64,000 nucleotides of DNA, taken from NCBI RefSeq assembly GCF_000190635.1, contig NC_015172.1:558001-622000 (forward strand). The letters run 5' to 3'. A model generated the notes under the pieces. It was not told the DNA's origin, ran no database searches, and saw nothing but the letters and a program-made list of their open reading frames with translations. The DNA is from Syntrophobotulus glycolicus DSM 8271. GTDB lineage: Bacteria; Bacillota; Desulfitobacteriia; Desulfitobacteriales; Syntrophobotulaceae. A program made the translations under genes and the position numbers. Positions 51,995 to 60,148 of the stretch are shown one piece after another; the first letter of the stretch is position 1; the number at the start of each line of letters is the position of its first letter.

Positions 51995-53041
51995 TTGCGA
52001 AGAAAAACAATCAAAATTTTGGCAGTAGTTCTGATGATCCTTGTTGCAGCAGGTACGTTAGGTTACTATTTTGTGTTTACAAAGCAGGACAATAATTTAG
52101 ATATCGCCGACGACGGTTTTTTAAACAACAGGGTTAGTTTTTTACTGATCGGAGCGGACAAAAGACCTCAGGATCCGGGCTTTAATGCCGATTCCATTAT
52201 TATGGCCAGTGTTGATCCCCAAAGCAAGATCATTTCCATGCTTTCTATCCCCAGAGATACCAGGGTCCGGCTTTCTGAGGATAACTTTGTCAAGATGAAT
52301 TCTGTGCCCATGCTGGAGAGTACTTCTGTCCTCATGGACAAAGTGACGGAATTGACCGGTGTGCCCCTGCAAGGGTATATCATGACCAATTTTAATGGCT
52401 TTAAATCGATCATTGATACTCTGGGCGGTATTGATCTTTATGTCGAAAAAGATATGTATTATGAAACAGGAGACAACGAGGACGGTTATATCAATCTGAA
52501 ACAGGGAGAGCAAAGGCTTAATGGCGAGCAGGCTCTGCAATACGCCCGTTTCAGGCACGATGCTCTGGCGGATATTTCCAGGACAGCCAGGCAGCAAAAA
52601 GTGCTGAGGGCTGTGGCTGATCAGTTGCTGCAAGTCAAGACCATAACCAGGCTTCCGGCATTAATCGCCCAATTTAAGGCGGCTGTTGAAACCAATCTGA
52701 GTTTAACCGATTTGTTGAGGATGGCCAAAGCAGCGGCAGCCTTCGACAGTTCCAATATTGTCGCTCAGACTTTACCGGGAGCATTTCTGGACTATGACGG
52801 AATCAGCTATTGGGAGGTTAACCCGGAGCAAACCAAAATTACCGTCCAAAATCTATTCTTGGGGATTACATCGGACAAGGTCATAGATAATGAGGTCATT
52901 GATCTGCTTGATCCGGGGATAAAAGCCCATATCAAGGTTCCGGGCAACCCTCAGGACCCCAACAGCAAAAAATCTCCCTCATACCAGGATTTTTTAAAAA
53001 ATTATCCGCTTCCAAGCGCCACTGAACGTAAAAATGACTGA
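51995..53041 (+). CDS. LytR-CpsA-Psr (LCP) family cell-wall glycopolymer ligase
   Basis: 348 residues from TTG 51995 with GGAG 8 bases upstream; a GTG at 51986 is also in frame. A membrane anchor at about 6-27 is followed by the LCP domain: VSFLLIGADKR, SIPRDTRV with the catalytic-site arginines, and ALQYARFRHDALADISRTARQQ near the lipid-phosphate pocket. The family attaches teichoic acids or other polymers to peptidoglycan outside the membrane. The target polymer is unknown. Confidence 0.9.
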   Translation: MRRKTIKILAVVLMILVAAGTLGYYFVFTKQDNNLDIADDGFLNNRVSFLLIGADKRPQDPGFNADSIIMASVDPQSKIISMLSIPRDTRVRLSEDNFVKMNSVPMLESTSVLMDKVTELTGVPLQGYIMTNFNGFKSIIDTLGGIDLYVEKDMYYETGDNEDGYINLKQGEQRLNGEQALQYARFRHDALADISRTARQQKVLRAVADQLLQVKTITRLPALIAQFKAAVETNLSLTDLLRMAKAAAAFDSSNIVAQTLPGAFLDYDGISYWEVNPEQTKITVQNLFLGITSDKVIDNEVIDLLDPGIKAHIKVPGNPQDPNSKKSPSYQDFLKNYPLPSATERKND

Positions 53042-53054
53042 ACAGACGCAAATG

Positions 53055-53101
53055 AACTGAATAGTTTTTAGGAATATTACGATATAATATTAAGTTCAGT
53101 T
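53055..53101. repeat. Inverted repeat flanking the fapA-like promoter
   Basis: AACTGAA (53055-53061) and TTCAGTT (53095-53101) are exact complements on both sides of a -10 TATAAT at 53083-53088. CGATAT at 53080-53085 preceded by TGAA 16 bases earlier also resembles a weak sigma-28 promoter. It may be an operator. Confidence 0.35.
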
Positions 53102-53133
53102 TATGTTTTTGTTAAACAAGGGGGGAGAAAAAC

Positions 53134-55068
53134 TTGAAAGAAATAATTGCCCATGGGAAGTCCCTGGATGAGATTCGTGCAGAATGGGCAGAAAAGTGGG
53201 AATGTCAACCGGAGGACCTTGAACTGGAAGTAAAAGCAAAGCCGGGAATTTTTCATAAAAGTTGGACAGTACGGGTTGTTCTGAACGAACAGGCAGCGGC
53301 TGCCCCCCAGGAAACAGAGATCACTTGGGACGGAGAAAAATATAAGATTATCCCCGGTAAAGAGGTCGAAACCATTTATCCGTTTACACCGGCCGGCAGA
53401 CTAAATCACGAAAATCAGGAATTATTTGAGGAGTATACAGTAACCAGAGGAGATTCTTTGGAGTTTTACCCTTTGATGAGAGAAGGCGGCCTCAAATGGA
53501 ATCTCCAGGTTTCCCCTGACGGCAGCATGGCCGTTGCTTTTGTCAAACATGACCATGCCGGCAAATATATTTTTGTTGAAGAGATTCCCAATGAATCACG
53601 TTTTTATCTTGAAAAATATCTGCGCTGGGAACCATCTGAGGATAGGGGAGAAGTATGGGATGAAGAAAAGCTCAAAGAGGAATTAAAAGAAAATCAGATC
53701 ATTCACGGAATAAAGCCGGATGCCTGGGCCAGAGTTCTGGCCGTCGAAGGAGCGGCCCAAGTGGTTATTGCGGAAGAAACCCCGGCGGTACCTACGATAC
53801 ACGCAAAATTGGAGGATTATATCGGGAAATCCTCCGACCAAATCAATGATGATGAAAAGATCGACTATTTTGCTTCCAAACTGAAGGTTTGCCAGGAGGG
53901 GGATCTCTTGGCCAAAAAAATTCCCGGGCAGGAAGGGACGCCGGGGATGAATATATTTGGGGATATCAGGCCCGTTGAAAAAATGATTGATTTTCAGTTC
54001 AAGCGAAAACAAAAGCAGAACGTTTGTTTTTCCGAAGATGGGCTGGAAGTCAGGGCCGCCTGTACAGGCACCCCGAAAAAATCTGACAATTACACGTATC
54101 ATGTAGAAAATGTTTATATTCTGAATAATGATGTTGATCTAACGACGGGAAGCGTAGATTTCCCCGGGAATGTGATGATTAACGGAAATGTGCAGGAAGG
54201 ACTTCATGTTTGTTCAGGAGGGACAGTCAGCCTTCAGGGGTCGGCCTCTAATGCGGTGATCAAAGCAGGGAGCGGGCTTTTAGTGAAAAATAACATTATT
54301 GCCAGCAAGATCATTGTCGGGGAGAAATATGTTTCACGCTCTCAGTACATAAAATTACTCAAAGACCTGACTGAAGACCTGGAGGATTGCGTCACCCAGG
54401 TGGAACAAATTGAAAGCAGCGCGGCAGGCAGAAATGTGCCGATTGGGCAGTTATTAAAAATTGTGCTGGAAAAGAATTTCCGGACTCTTCCCAAAAAAGC
54501 GGAGGAAGCGGAAAAGAGCCTGGCTGCGCAGGATGAACAGATGTCCGATAAAGAACTTGATATTGCCATAAAATCGATCAAGCATTTTGTGGTGGGAACC
54601 GGGCCTTTGCAAATGAAAAGTTTAACTTTCCTCAAAAGCTCATTCAAAGTTGTGGAAAATTTTGTGAAAATGGTCACCGATGTTGTTGCGGAGAATATCG
54701 TTTGTGATGTCAATTACGTCCAAAACTCCGACCTGAAATGTGCAGGGGATTTTGTCTGCAGGAAAGGTGTATATAATTCTACAATTAATGCAGAGGGCAA
54801 AGTTGATATTTTAGGAGTTTGCAGGGGCGGGGAAATATTCTGCGGCCAGGATGCCTATTTTAAGGAGCTGGGCGGGTCAAACATCAGCGCGACAGTCATT
54901 CGGGCCAACAAACAGAGTAAAATCAATGTTGATTATTGCAATTCAAATGTGATTTTTTACAGCGGCAAAGAGATCATCAGAATAGATGAAGATGTTCAAA
55001 AATTAAGTATTTATCGAGAAAACGGACTGCTCAAAGCAGATAAGCTGAAATGGGACAAGCAATCGTAA
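53134..55068 (+). CDS. FapA/DUF342 family protein
   Basis: 644 residues, TTG start with GGGGGGAG upstream. An N-terminal KH-like Jag domain (EIIAHGKSLDEIRAEWAEKW) is followed by a long beta-helical DUF342/FapA region: GDLLAKKIPGQEGTPGMNIFGD and repeated polyhydrophobic turns (VDFPGNVMINGNVQEGLHV; then NAVIKAGSGLLVKNNIIASKI), with a coiled coil near 415-490. FapA proteins sit near flagellar genes and are linked to polar placement, but their mechanism is not established. Followed by a strong terminator. Confidence 0.85.
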   Translation: MKEIIAHGKSLDEIRAEWAEKWECQPEDLELEVKAKPGIFHKSWTVRVVLNEQAAAAPQETEITWDGEKYKIIPGKEVETIYPFTPAGRLNHENQELFEEYTVTRGDSLEFYPLMREGGLKWNLQVSPDGSMAVAFVKHDHAGKYIFVEEIPNESRFYLEKYLRWEPSEDRGEVWDEEKLKEELKENQIIHGIKPDAWARVLAVEGAAQVVIAEETPAVPTIHAKLEDYIGKSSDQINDDEKIDYFASKLKVCQEGDLLAKKIPGQEGTPGMNIFGDIRPVEKMIDFQFKRKQKQNVCFSEDGLEVRAACTGTPKKSDNYTYHVENVYILNNDVDLTTGSVDFPGNVMINGNVQEGLHVCSGGTVSLQGSASNAVIKAGSGLLVKNNIIASKIIVGEKYVSRSQYIKLLKDLTEDLEDCVTQVEQIESSAAGRNVPIGQLLKIVLEKNFRTLPKKAEEAEKSLAAQDEQMSDKELDIAIKSIKHFVVGTGPLQMKSLTFLKSSFKVVENFVKMVTDVVAENIVCDVNYVQNSDLKCAGDFVCRKGVYNSTINAEGKVDILGVCRGGEIFCGQDAYFKELGGSNISATVIRANKQSKINVDYCNSNVIFYSGKEIIRIDEDVQKLSIYRENGLLKADKLKWDKQS

Positions 55069-55084
55069 AACCACTTTTACCGGA

Positions 55085-55123
55085 AGCAGCGGTGATTTTT
55101 GAATACCCGCTGCTCTTTTTTTT
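55085..55123 (+). terminator. Terminator after fapA-like
   Basis: AGCAGCGG (55085-55092) pairs with CCGCTGCT (55107-55114), followed by C and eight T. Confidence 0.9.
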
Positions 55124-55238
55124 ATCAAGGCAGGATCACAAAGCTGAGGGCCGGAAGGAATATTTACCTGTCTATTGAAAAATAATGAGATAAGGATAAA
55201 AGCAAACCAATCTCTCCGGAGAAAAAGGAGGAAAGCGT

Positions 55239-56738
55239 TTGAAGAACAACCATATTGCTCAGATTGTCCGAGAAACGGCAGTCCTTGCAGATCAGGGGTA
55301 TTTGATCGTGAGAGCCCAGTCAAATCAAAAATGGAGTGTCAGGTTGAATAACGGAAAGATTGAGAAAATGACCGTAGATCACGATCAAGGAATGGGTGTG
55401 CAGGCATGGACAAAAAACGGAACCAGCGGCTTTGCCTGTGAAGACAGGATAACCCGGGAAACCGGGACGGTACTGGTGAGGAGGGCCTGGGAGCTTGCCG
55501 AGCAAAATGAAAGATATCAAGGAGAAAAAAATAAAAATATTTTCTTGGCCCCTTTGGTCAATGAGGGACTGGATGTTCATGGCGAAAGCGGTTTTGACAA
55601 CATAACCCCTGAACAGATCATCGAAAAAACTTCCCAAATTCATCAAAATCTTTTAAACGGGACCTGTCTGAGCAAAGGAACGGTGTCCTGGCAAACAAAT
55701 TATTTCCAGGTGGAAGACCACTGGTGGATAGGAAGATCCGACGGCAGTCTGGTCTCTTATACAGTGCCTCGTTCGGTCATCATCCATATAGGAACGGTCA
55801 AGGCAGATGGGCAGGTTCAAAGTATGCAGGTTCATCGCAGTGCTGCGGGACCGGATCTTTTGAGCTCTGAGCTTGACGATCGGATTTTGGAGAGAAGGGC
55901 GTATAACCGGGCGGAATTTGCTTTAAGGGTATTGCAGGCAGGCACAATTTCAGCGGGAAGCTATCCCCTGGTCATTGATTACGGTTTAGCGAAGGGACTG
56001 GCCCATGAAGCATTTGGTCATGCTGTGGAATCAGATCTTTTGCAGCAGTCGGTACTGGGAGAAAAGGGAAAGCTGCGCAAAAATCTGAAAATTGCCCCGG
56101 AAACTGTGGATATTGTTGATGGTCCGCTCCTTAATGATTGGGCTGATCAGCCTTATTCCGCCAATGGGATACCCAGAAAAAATGTCTATATTGTTCAAAA
56201 GGGCGTCCTCAGGGAGCAATTAGGAGATATTTTCAGCGGAGAAACCGGGGAAGGAATTGTCTCGGATGCCGCGAGGACGGAAGATTATGCTTCCATACCC
56301 TTGCCCCGCATGACGAATATCAGATTAATCATTAACAATACAGTTGAGCTGAAGCACAGTGAAGATCTCTTTGAGGAGATCAGATCATTGCAGGAAGTAA
56401 TGCAGAAAAACAAGCTGCTGGAAGAAAAGGATCACCTGCTTCTTTTAGGCTACAGAGGCGGGCAGGTGAATACCAAAACAGGGGATTTTGTTTTCCAATG
56501 TGACGGAATCGTCAATCTGGCCGATCCCCGGCTGACCATATATAAGCCGACCATTTTCAGCGGCAGGATATTGTCGGCTTTAAAGGCACTGAAAGCGGGA
56601 GTGGGAGAAGAGGTATTCGATGCCATCGGAACCTGTGGTAAAGGCGGCCAGTCTGTTCCTTCAAGCGGGGGCAGCAGCAGTTATGTTCTGTTAAACCGTG
56701 ATGAGCAGATCCGTCTGGGAGGTGACGCGAACAAATGA
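55239..56738 (+). CDS. tldD: TldD-type metalloprotease subunit
   Basis: 499 residues with the zinc motif HEAFGH at 256-261 (TldD HExxxH) and the C-terminal GTCGKGGQSVPSSGG region that forms the substrate groove. TldD pairs with TldE to cleave unfolded peptides, for example in maturation of microcins and modified peptides. AAGGAGG precedes the TTG start. The partner gene follows with a 4-base overlap. Confidence 0.92.
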   Translation: MKNNHIAQIVRETAVLADQGYLIVRAQSNQKWSVRLNNGKIEKMTVDHDQGMGVQAWTKNGTSGFACEDRITRETGTVLVRRAWELAEQNERYQGEKNKNIFLAPLVNEGLDVHGESGFDNITPEQIIEKTSQIHQNLLNGTCLSKGTVSWQTNYFQVEDHWWIGRSDGSLVSYTVPRSVIIHIGTVKADGQVQSMQVHRSAAGPDLLSSELDDRILERRAYNRAEFALRVLQAGTISAGSYPLVIDYGLAKGLAHEAFGHAVESDLLQQSVLGEKGKLRKNLKIAPETVDIVDGPLLNDWADQPYSANGIPRKNVYIVQKGVLREQLGDIFSGETGEGIVSDAARTEDYASIPLPRMTNIRLIINNTVELKHSEDLFEEIRSLQEVMQKNKLLEEKDHLLLLGYRGGQVNTKTGDFVFQCDGIVNLADPRLTIYKPTIFSGRILSALKALKAGVGEEVFDAIGTCGKGGQSVPSSGGSSSYVLLNRDEQIRLGGDANK

Positions 56739-58060
56739 CCAATAATCTCGTGAATCAATTGAACGATGTTCTTACTGCCGGGCAAAAACATTCGACAGGG
56801 CGCGGAGCAAGGATCAGGGAATGGAGAACGAATATCAGCGGGGAAATGGTCTTGTCTGCCGGAATAAAAAATAATATCCCGGGCAGTATTTATACTCCTC
56901 CTTCTTTAAAAAGCATCCAACGGGGAAATGTTTATATTGTCTGGAATGATGGCAAGTGCAGTTATGGGACCGTGGAAAGTATCTTTCAAAATAAAGGGTT
57001 TGACTGGGAAAAACAGCTTGATTACTGGAGAATGGCGGCATTTGAAGACATTTACATTGCGGGTGTGCCTCAGCCTCAACCCATACCGGAGGTCAAGGTA
57101 GAGAACAGATCAATTCGTGAGCTGATTGATGATGATCATGAACCTGTTTTTGCCAGGCTGCAGGAGATCCTGGACAGATGCCCGGCCGGTGTTCATCTCA
57201 ATGCCAACATCATGTGTTCGGCAGGAATGAACTATGTTCAATCCTCAACAGGCCTGTCCGTTGCATATCCGGATACCGCATATGCTCTTTCCTGGTCCTT
57301 AGACAGTATTGTGGGGAACGGGTTTGCGCAAAGACGGCCGGTGACGGAAAAAGAAATAGCCGGCTTATGGGGAGACAGCATTCGGATGAACGAAGCCTTT
57401 CAAAGCAGAGGGAACCCGGTTGGAGTTGAGACAGCCGTCATCTTCACCCCTTCTGTAACAGGACAGTTTCTAGCCCAATATATTATGGCTAATTTTAACG
57501 GAGAAAGCGTTTTGGAAGGGCAAAGCAGGTTTTCCAGGGAACAGTTCAGGGCAGGGGAACAAGTTTTCAGCAGCGGCCTGGAGCTGGAGATCAATCCTCT
57601 TCTCCCGGAAAGATGGGGAAGCTATCCTCTGACATCCGAGGGTATTCCGGCATGCAGAACACCATTAATCCAGAACGGGGCTTTAAACTCTCCTTTTTTA
57701 ACCGTGAAAAACGCCCAAAGATGGGGGACGGAGCCAACGGCATTACCGGCGGGAGGAGCAGGGCTTATCCTGAAGCACCGGCGGACAGGAACCTGGCAAG
57801 ACGTCCTGAAAAAGATTGATGATGGGGTAATCGTCCATTCCATTTTAGGGCTGCACACCCAAAACCCTGTTACAGGGGAATACTCACTTTCTGCTCCCTG
57901 CAGTCTCAGAGTAATAAGGGGGGAGATTACCGGGAAGGTGGATATCAAGATCAGCGGCAGCTTCTGGGAGATCTTGAAGAGCGAAGAGACAGAAACGGCT
58001 TCTTCCGATCTTTACAATTATCCTTATCTGATCACGAAAACCGGAGCTGAAGCCTTGTAA
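56735..58060 (+). CDS. tldE: TldE/PmbA-type subunit
   Basis: 441 residues of the same superfamily but without a HExxxH motif, as in TldE (PmbA), the non-catalytic half. The C-terminal half has GLILKHRRTGTWQDVLKKI and a final EITGKVDIKI barrel. It overlaps tldD, so the two are made together and form the TldD-TldE heterodimer. Confidence 0.87.
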   Translation: MTNNLVNQLNDVLTAGQKHSTGRGARIREWRTNISGEMVLSAGIKNNIPGSIYTPPSLKSIQRGNVYIVWNDGKCSYGTVESIFQNKGFDWEKQLDYWRMAAFEDIYIAGVPQPQPIPEVKVENRSIRELIDDDHEPVFARLQEILDRCPAGVHLNANIMCSAGMNYVQSSTGLSVAYPDTAYALSWSLDSIVGNGFAQRRPVTEKEIAGLWGDSIRMNEAFQSRGNPVGVETAVIFTPSVTGQFLAQYIMANFNGESVLEGQSRFSREQFRAGEQVFSSGLELEINPLLPERWGSYPLTSEGIPACRTPLIQNGALNSPFLTVKNAQRWGTEPTALPAGGAGLILKHRRTGTWQDVLKKIDDGVIVHSILGLHTQNPVTGEYSLSAPCSLRVIRGEITGKVDIKISGSFWEILKSEETETASSDLYNYPYLITKTGAEAL

Positions 58061-58091
58061 GCAATTGGAATGAGGAAAAGAGGTATGGTCA

Positions 58092-58850
58092 GTGCTTGAT
58101 TTGCATGTACATTTGTTAGGTCACCTGGAAAGAACAGGTTCTCAGGAAAACATTCGCGGTTTTTTAGATAAAGCGGTTGAAGCCGGCCTGTCTGAGATAG
58201 GCTTTACAGACCATGATGATTATTTTGATCATCTTGATTTTGGTCTGATCAGGGAAGTGGCGGCAGAGTATCCTCATCTGAGGGTCAAGGTTGGTTTGGA
58301 AGCGGATTATCGGGAAGGTGAGGAGGGACGGATAAAAAGTCTTTTATCCCGGTTTGATTTTGATTATGTGATCGGTTCGGTTCATGAAATCAGAGGATGG
58401 CTGTTTGATATGCCGCAAGAGGAGCAGGCACACTATATCAAGGAGCCGGACAGGATGTATAAAGACTATTTCCGGCTTCTTGAAAAAGCGGCCCGCAGCG
58501 GCTTATTCCAGATTATCGGCCACCTGGACCTGATCAAAATATTTGGGGTCAGGCCGAAAACAGATGTCAGGGAACTTGCCGCCGGAGTCTTGGATGCCGT
58601 GCAGGAATCGGGGTTAGCTGTGGAAATCAATACCAATGGCAGGTATAAGCCGGTAGGAGAATGGTATCCGGAACAGAAACTGATCGAGGAAGTGATCAGG
58701 AGGAATATTCCCCTTGCTCTAGGTTCAGATGCTCATGTCCCTGAAAATGTCGGCAGGGATATTCAAGAAGTCGCCGCTCTGCTCAGAAAAATGGGAGTGG
58801 GCCAAATCGTCAGCTTTGACCGGGAAAAAAAAATTCTGATCAATTTATAA
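58092..58850 (+). CDS. PHP-domain phosphatase, histidinol-phosphatase-like
   Basis: 252 residues with GTG start and AGAGGT upstream. PHP metal motifs are in order: LHVH at the start, FTDHDDYFD, a Glu in GLEADYREG, VIGSVHEI, IGHLDLIK and LGSDAHVPE. These ligate three metals. Members include HisJ-type histidinol-phosphatases, but PHP proteins act on several phosphate esters and no histidine gene is nearby, so the substrate is left open. Confidence 0.85.
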   Translation: MLDLHVHLLGHLERTGSQENIRGFLDKAVEAGLSEIGFTDHDDYFDHLDFGLIREVAAEYPHLRVKVGLEADYREGEEGRIKSLLSRFDFDYVIGSVHEIRGWLFDMPQEEQAHYIKEPDRMYKDYFRLLEKAARSGLFQIIGHLDLIKIFGVRPKTDVRELAAGVLDAVQESGLAVEINTNGRYKPVGEWYPEQKLIEEVIRRNIPLALGSDAHVPENVGRDIQEVAALLRKMGVGQIVSFDREKKILINL

Positions 58851-58902
58851 AATGATTGCGGTTCCCTGTATAAAAAGAGCGCAAGAAGATCATAATAGAA
58901 AA

Positions 58903-58956
58903 TGTGTTATTCTTACATAAATGAGGATTTCTTACTAGCTTGTTCGGAATAACACA
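58903..58956. repeat. Perfect 10-bp inverted repeat upstream of the 53-residue zinc-ribbon gene
   Basis: TGTGTTATTC (58903-58912) and GAATAACACA (58947-58956) are exact complements with a 34-base loop. The repeat ends 33 bases before the gene's start. It could be a leader structure, the terminator of the PHP gene (no T-run) or an operator. Confidence 0.55.
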
Positions 58957-58989
58957 AACGAAGAGATTTTCTTTAGGGAGATGCAAATC

Positions 58990-59151
58990 ATGATTGAAAA
59001 ATGCCGTTCCTGTGGATTTGAACATGGTGACCTGACGAGAGTTGTTTTTCGCCGGAATCATGTCAGCAACCGGATGCTGCCGTACTGTATGTGCTGTATG
59101 CGGAGGCTTTATAAAGTTCCTTACAGGCCGGACCGGGAATTGGATATTTAA
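58990..59151 (+). CDS. 53-residue zinc-ribbon protein
   Basis: ATG 58990 has AGGGAG nine bases before it. The frame has two cysteine pairs, CRSC at about residues 5-8 and CMCC near 35-38, with a basic middle (TRVVFRRNHVSNRM). This is a small zinc ribbon of unknown role; some such proteins bind RNA or ribosomes. It stands alone between the PHP gene and the ferredoxin gene. Confidence 0.7.
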   Translation: MIEKCRSCGFEHGDLTRVVFRRNHVSNRMLPYCMCCMRRLYKVPYRPDRELDI

Positions 59152-59303
59152 TTCCCCGAAAAGTTAAAGATCAGGCAGGATATTCAATAAAAATTGGAGT
59201 ATTTATGAAAAAAAGGAGAATGAATAAAAAAATTATTCTTGCCTTTTCCTTTTCTCTTTGATATAGTTGCACTTGAAAAAGAGGAGAAAGGGAGGTTTTT
59301 GAT

Positions 59304-59474
59304 ATGGCATACGTAATTACAGACGATTGCATCAGCTGCGGGGCTTGTGTTGATGAATGTCCCGCCAACGCGATCAGCGAAGGTGACAGCAAATACGTTA
59401 TTGATGCTGATTCTTGCGCAGATTGCGGCGTTTGTGTTGATGCATGTGCAGCTAACGCAATTGTTGAAGGTTAA
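59304..59474 (+). CDS. Clostridial-type 2[4Fe-4S] ferredoxin
   Basis: 56 residues, the classic length. Cluster motifs: CISCGACVDECP and CADCGVCVDACA. The second lacks the usual proline after its last cysteine (CA in place of CP), a frequent change. It carries electrons for anaerobic redox enzymes in the cytoplasm. GGGAGG precedes the ATG and a terminator follows, so it is a single-gene unit. Confidence 0.95.
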   Translation: MAYVITDDCISCGACVDECPANAISEGDSKYVIDADSCADCGVCVDACAANAIVEG

Positions 59475-59488
59475 TTCAATTCTCCCTT

Positions 59489-59522
59489 GGGAAGGATCGT
59501 AGAGGATGCCTTCCCTTTTTTT
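59489..59522 (+). terminator. Terminator after ferredoxin
   Basis: GGGAAGG (59489-59495) pairs with CCTTCCC (59509-59515), followed by seven T. Confidence 0.9.
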
Positions 59523-59605
59523 GTGCAAAATTTGTTGACGGGTTAAGTGTAGAGGAATATAATTTATTAAGAATTAAAATAATTTTTAGAATAGAAGATC
59601 ACAAG

Positions 59606-59619
59606 ATAATAGTTATTAT
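59606..59619 (+). promoter_or_regulatory. Possible PerR/Fur-type box before perR
   Basis: ATAATA-GT-TATTAT, with GATAAT at its left edge, is a palindrome similar to Fur-family operators. It lies 52 bases before the perR start, where autoregulation is expected. AT-richness lowers certainty. Confidence 0.45.
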
Positions 59620-59670
59620 AATTAAATGTATTGATTCAGGCGGTATTTTAAGAACGGAGAAGGGATTTCT

Positions 59671-60087
59671 ATGAATGCAGTTGAGATTCTTAAGGGATTA
59701 AAGAGCAGAGGAGTAAGGTTTACTCCCCAAAGGCAGGCGATATTGGAATATCTTCTTTCAACACATTCTCACCCTACTGCCGAGGAAATCTATAAAGAGG
59801 TCAAAGAGAAATTTCCGGGAGTGAGCCTGGGGACGATATACAATACCCTCAATATGCTCAAGGAACACAGGTTTATCCTGGAATTGCCCTGTGGCGATAT
59901 GTCAAGCAGGTTTGACGGTAATCCGGTCAACCACTATCACGTGATGTGTTCTAACTGCGGAGTAGTGGTGGATTTTCACGTTTCCTTGATTGATATGGAT
60001 GATCTGGTTTCCAGAGAAACCGGGTTTAAAGTCGATACCCATAACTTGGTGTTTTATGGGTTGTGCCCAGAATGCCGGAAAAAATAA
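59671..60087 (+). CDS. perR: Fur-family peroxide-type regulator PerR
   Basis: 138 residues. DNA-binding helix region with RFTPQRQAILEYL and LGTIYNTLNML. Regulatory metal ligands correspond to H34, D82, H88, H90 and D101 (Fur-family PerR uses three His and two Asp). Structural zinc cysteines are C93, C96, C132 and C135. The Asp at 101 (VVDFH) and the segment RFDGNPVNHYH favour PerR over Fur. It senses peroxide by metal-catalysed His oxidation. GAGAAGG lies upstream. Confidence 0.87.
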   Translation: MNAVEILKGLKSRGVRFTPQRQAILEYLLSTHSHPTAEEIYKEVKEKFPGVSLGTIYNTLNMLKEHRFILELPCGDMSSRFDGNPVNHYHVMCSNCGVVVDFHVSLIDMDDLVSRETGFKVDTHNLVFYGLCPECRKK

Positions 60088-60148
60088 TGGTTTATTCTAC
60101 ATATTTCATGAAAGAGCCTGGCGGGCTTTTTATTTTTTGGTGGAACAC

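Noticed and set aside
59205-59261. 18-residue reading frame with a basic-hydrophobic start before the ferredoxin gene
   Set aside because: Although GGAG is placed well, it is too short, low-complexity and without other support.
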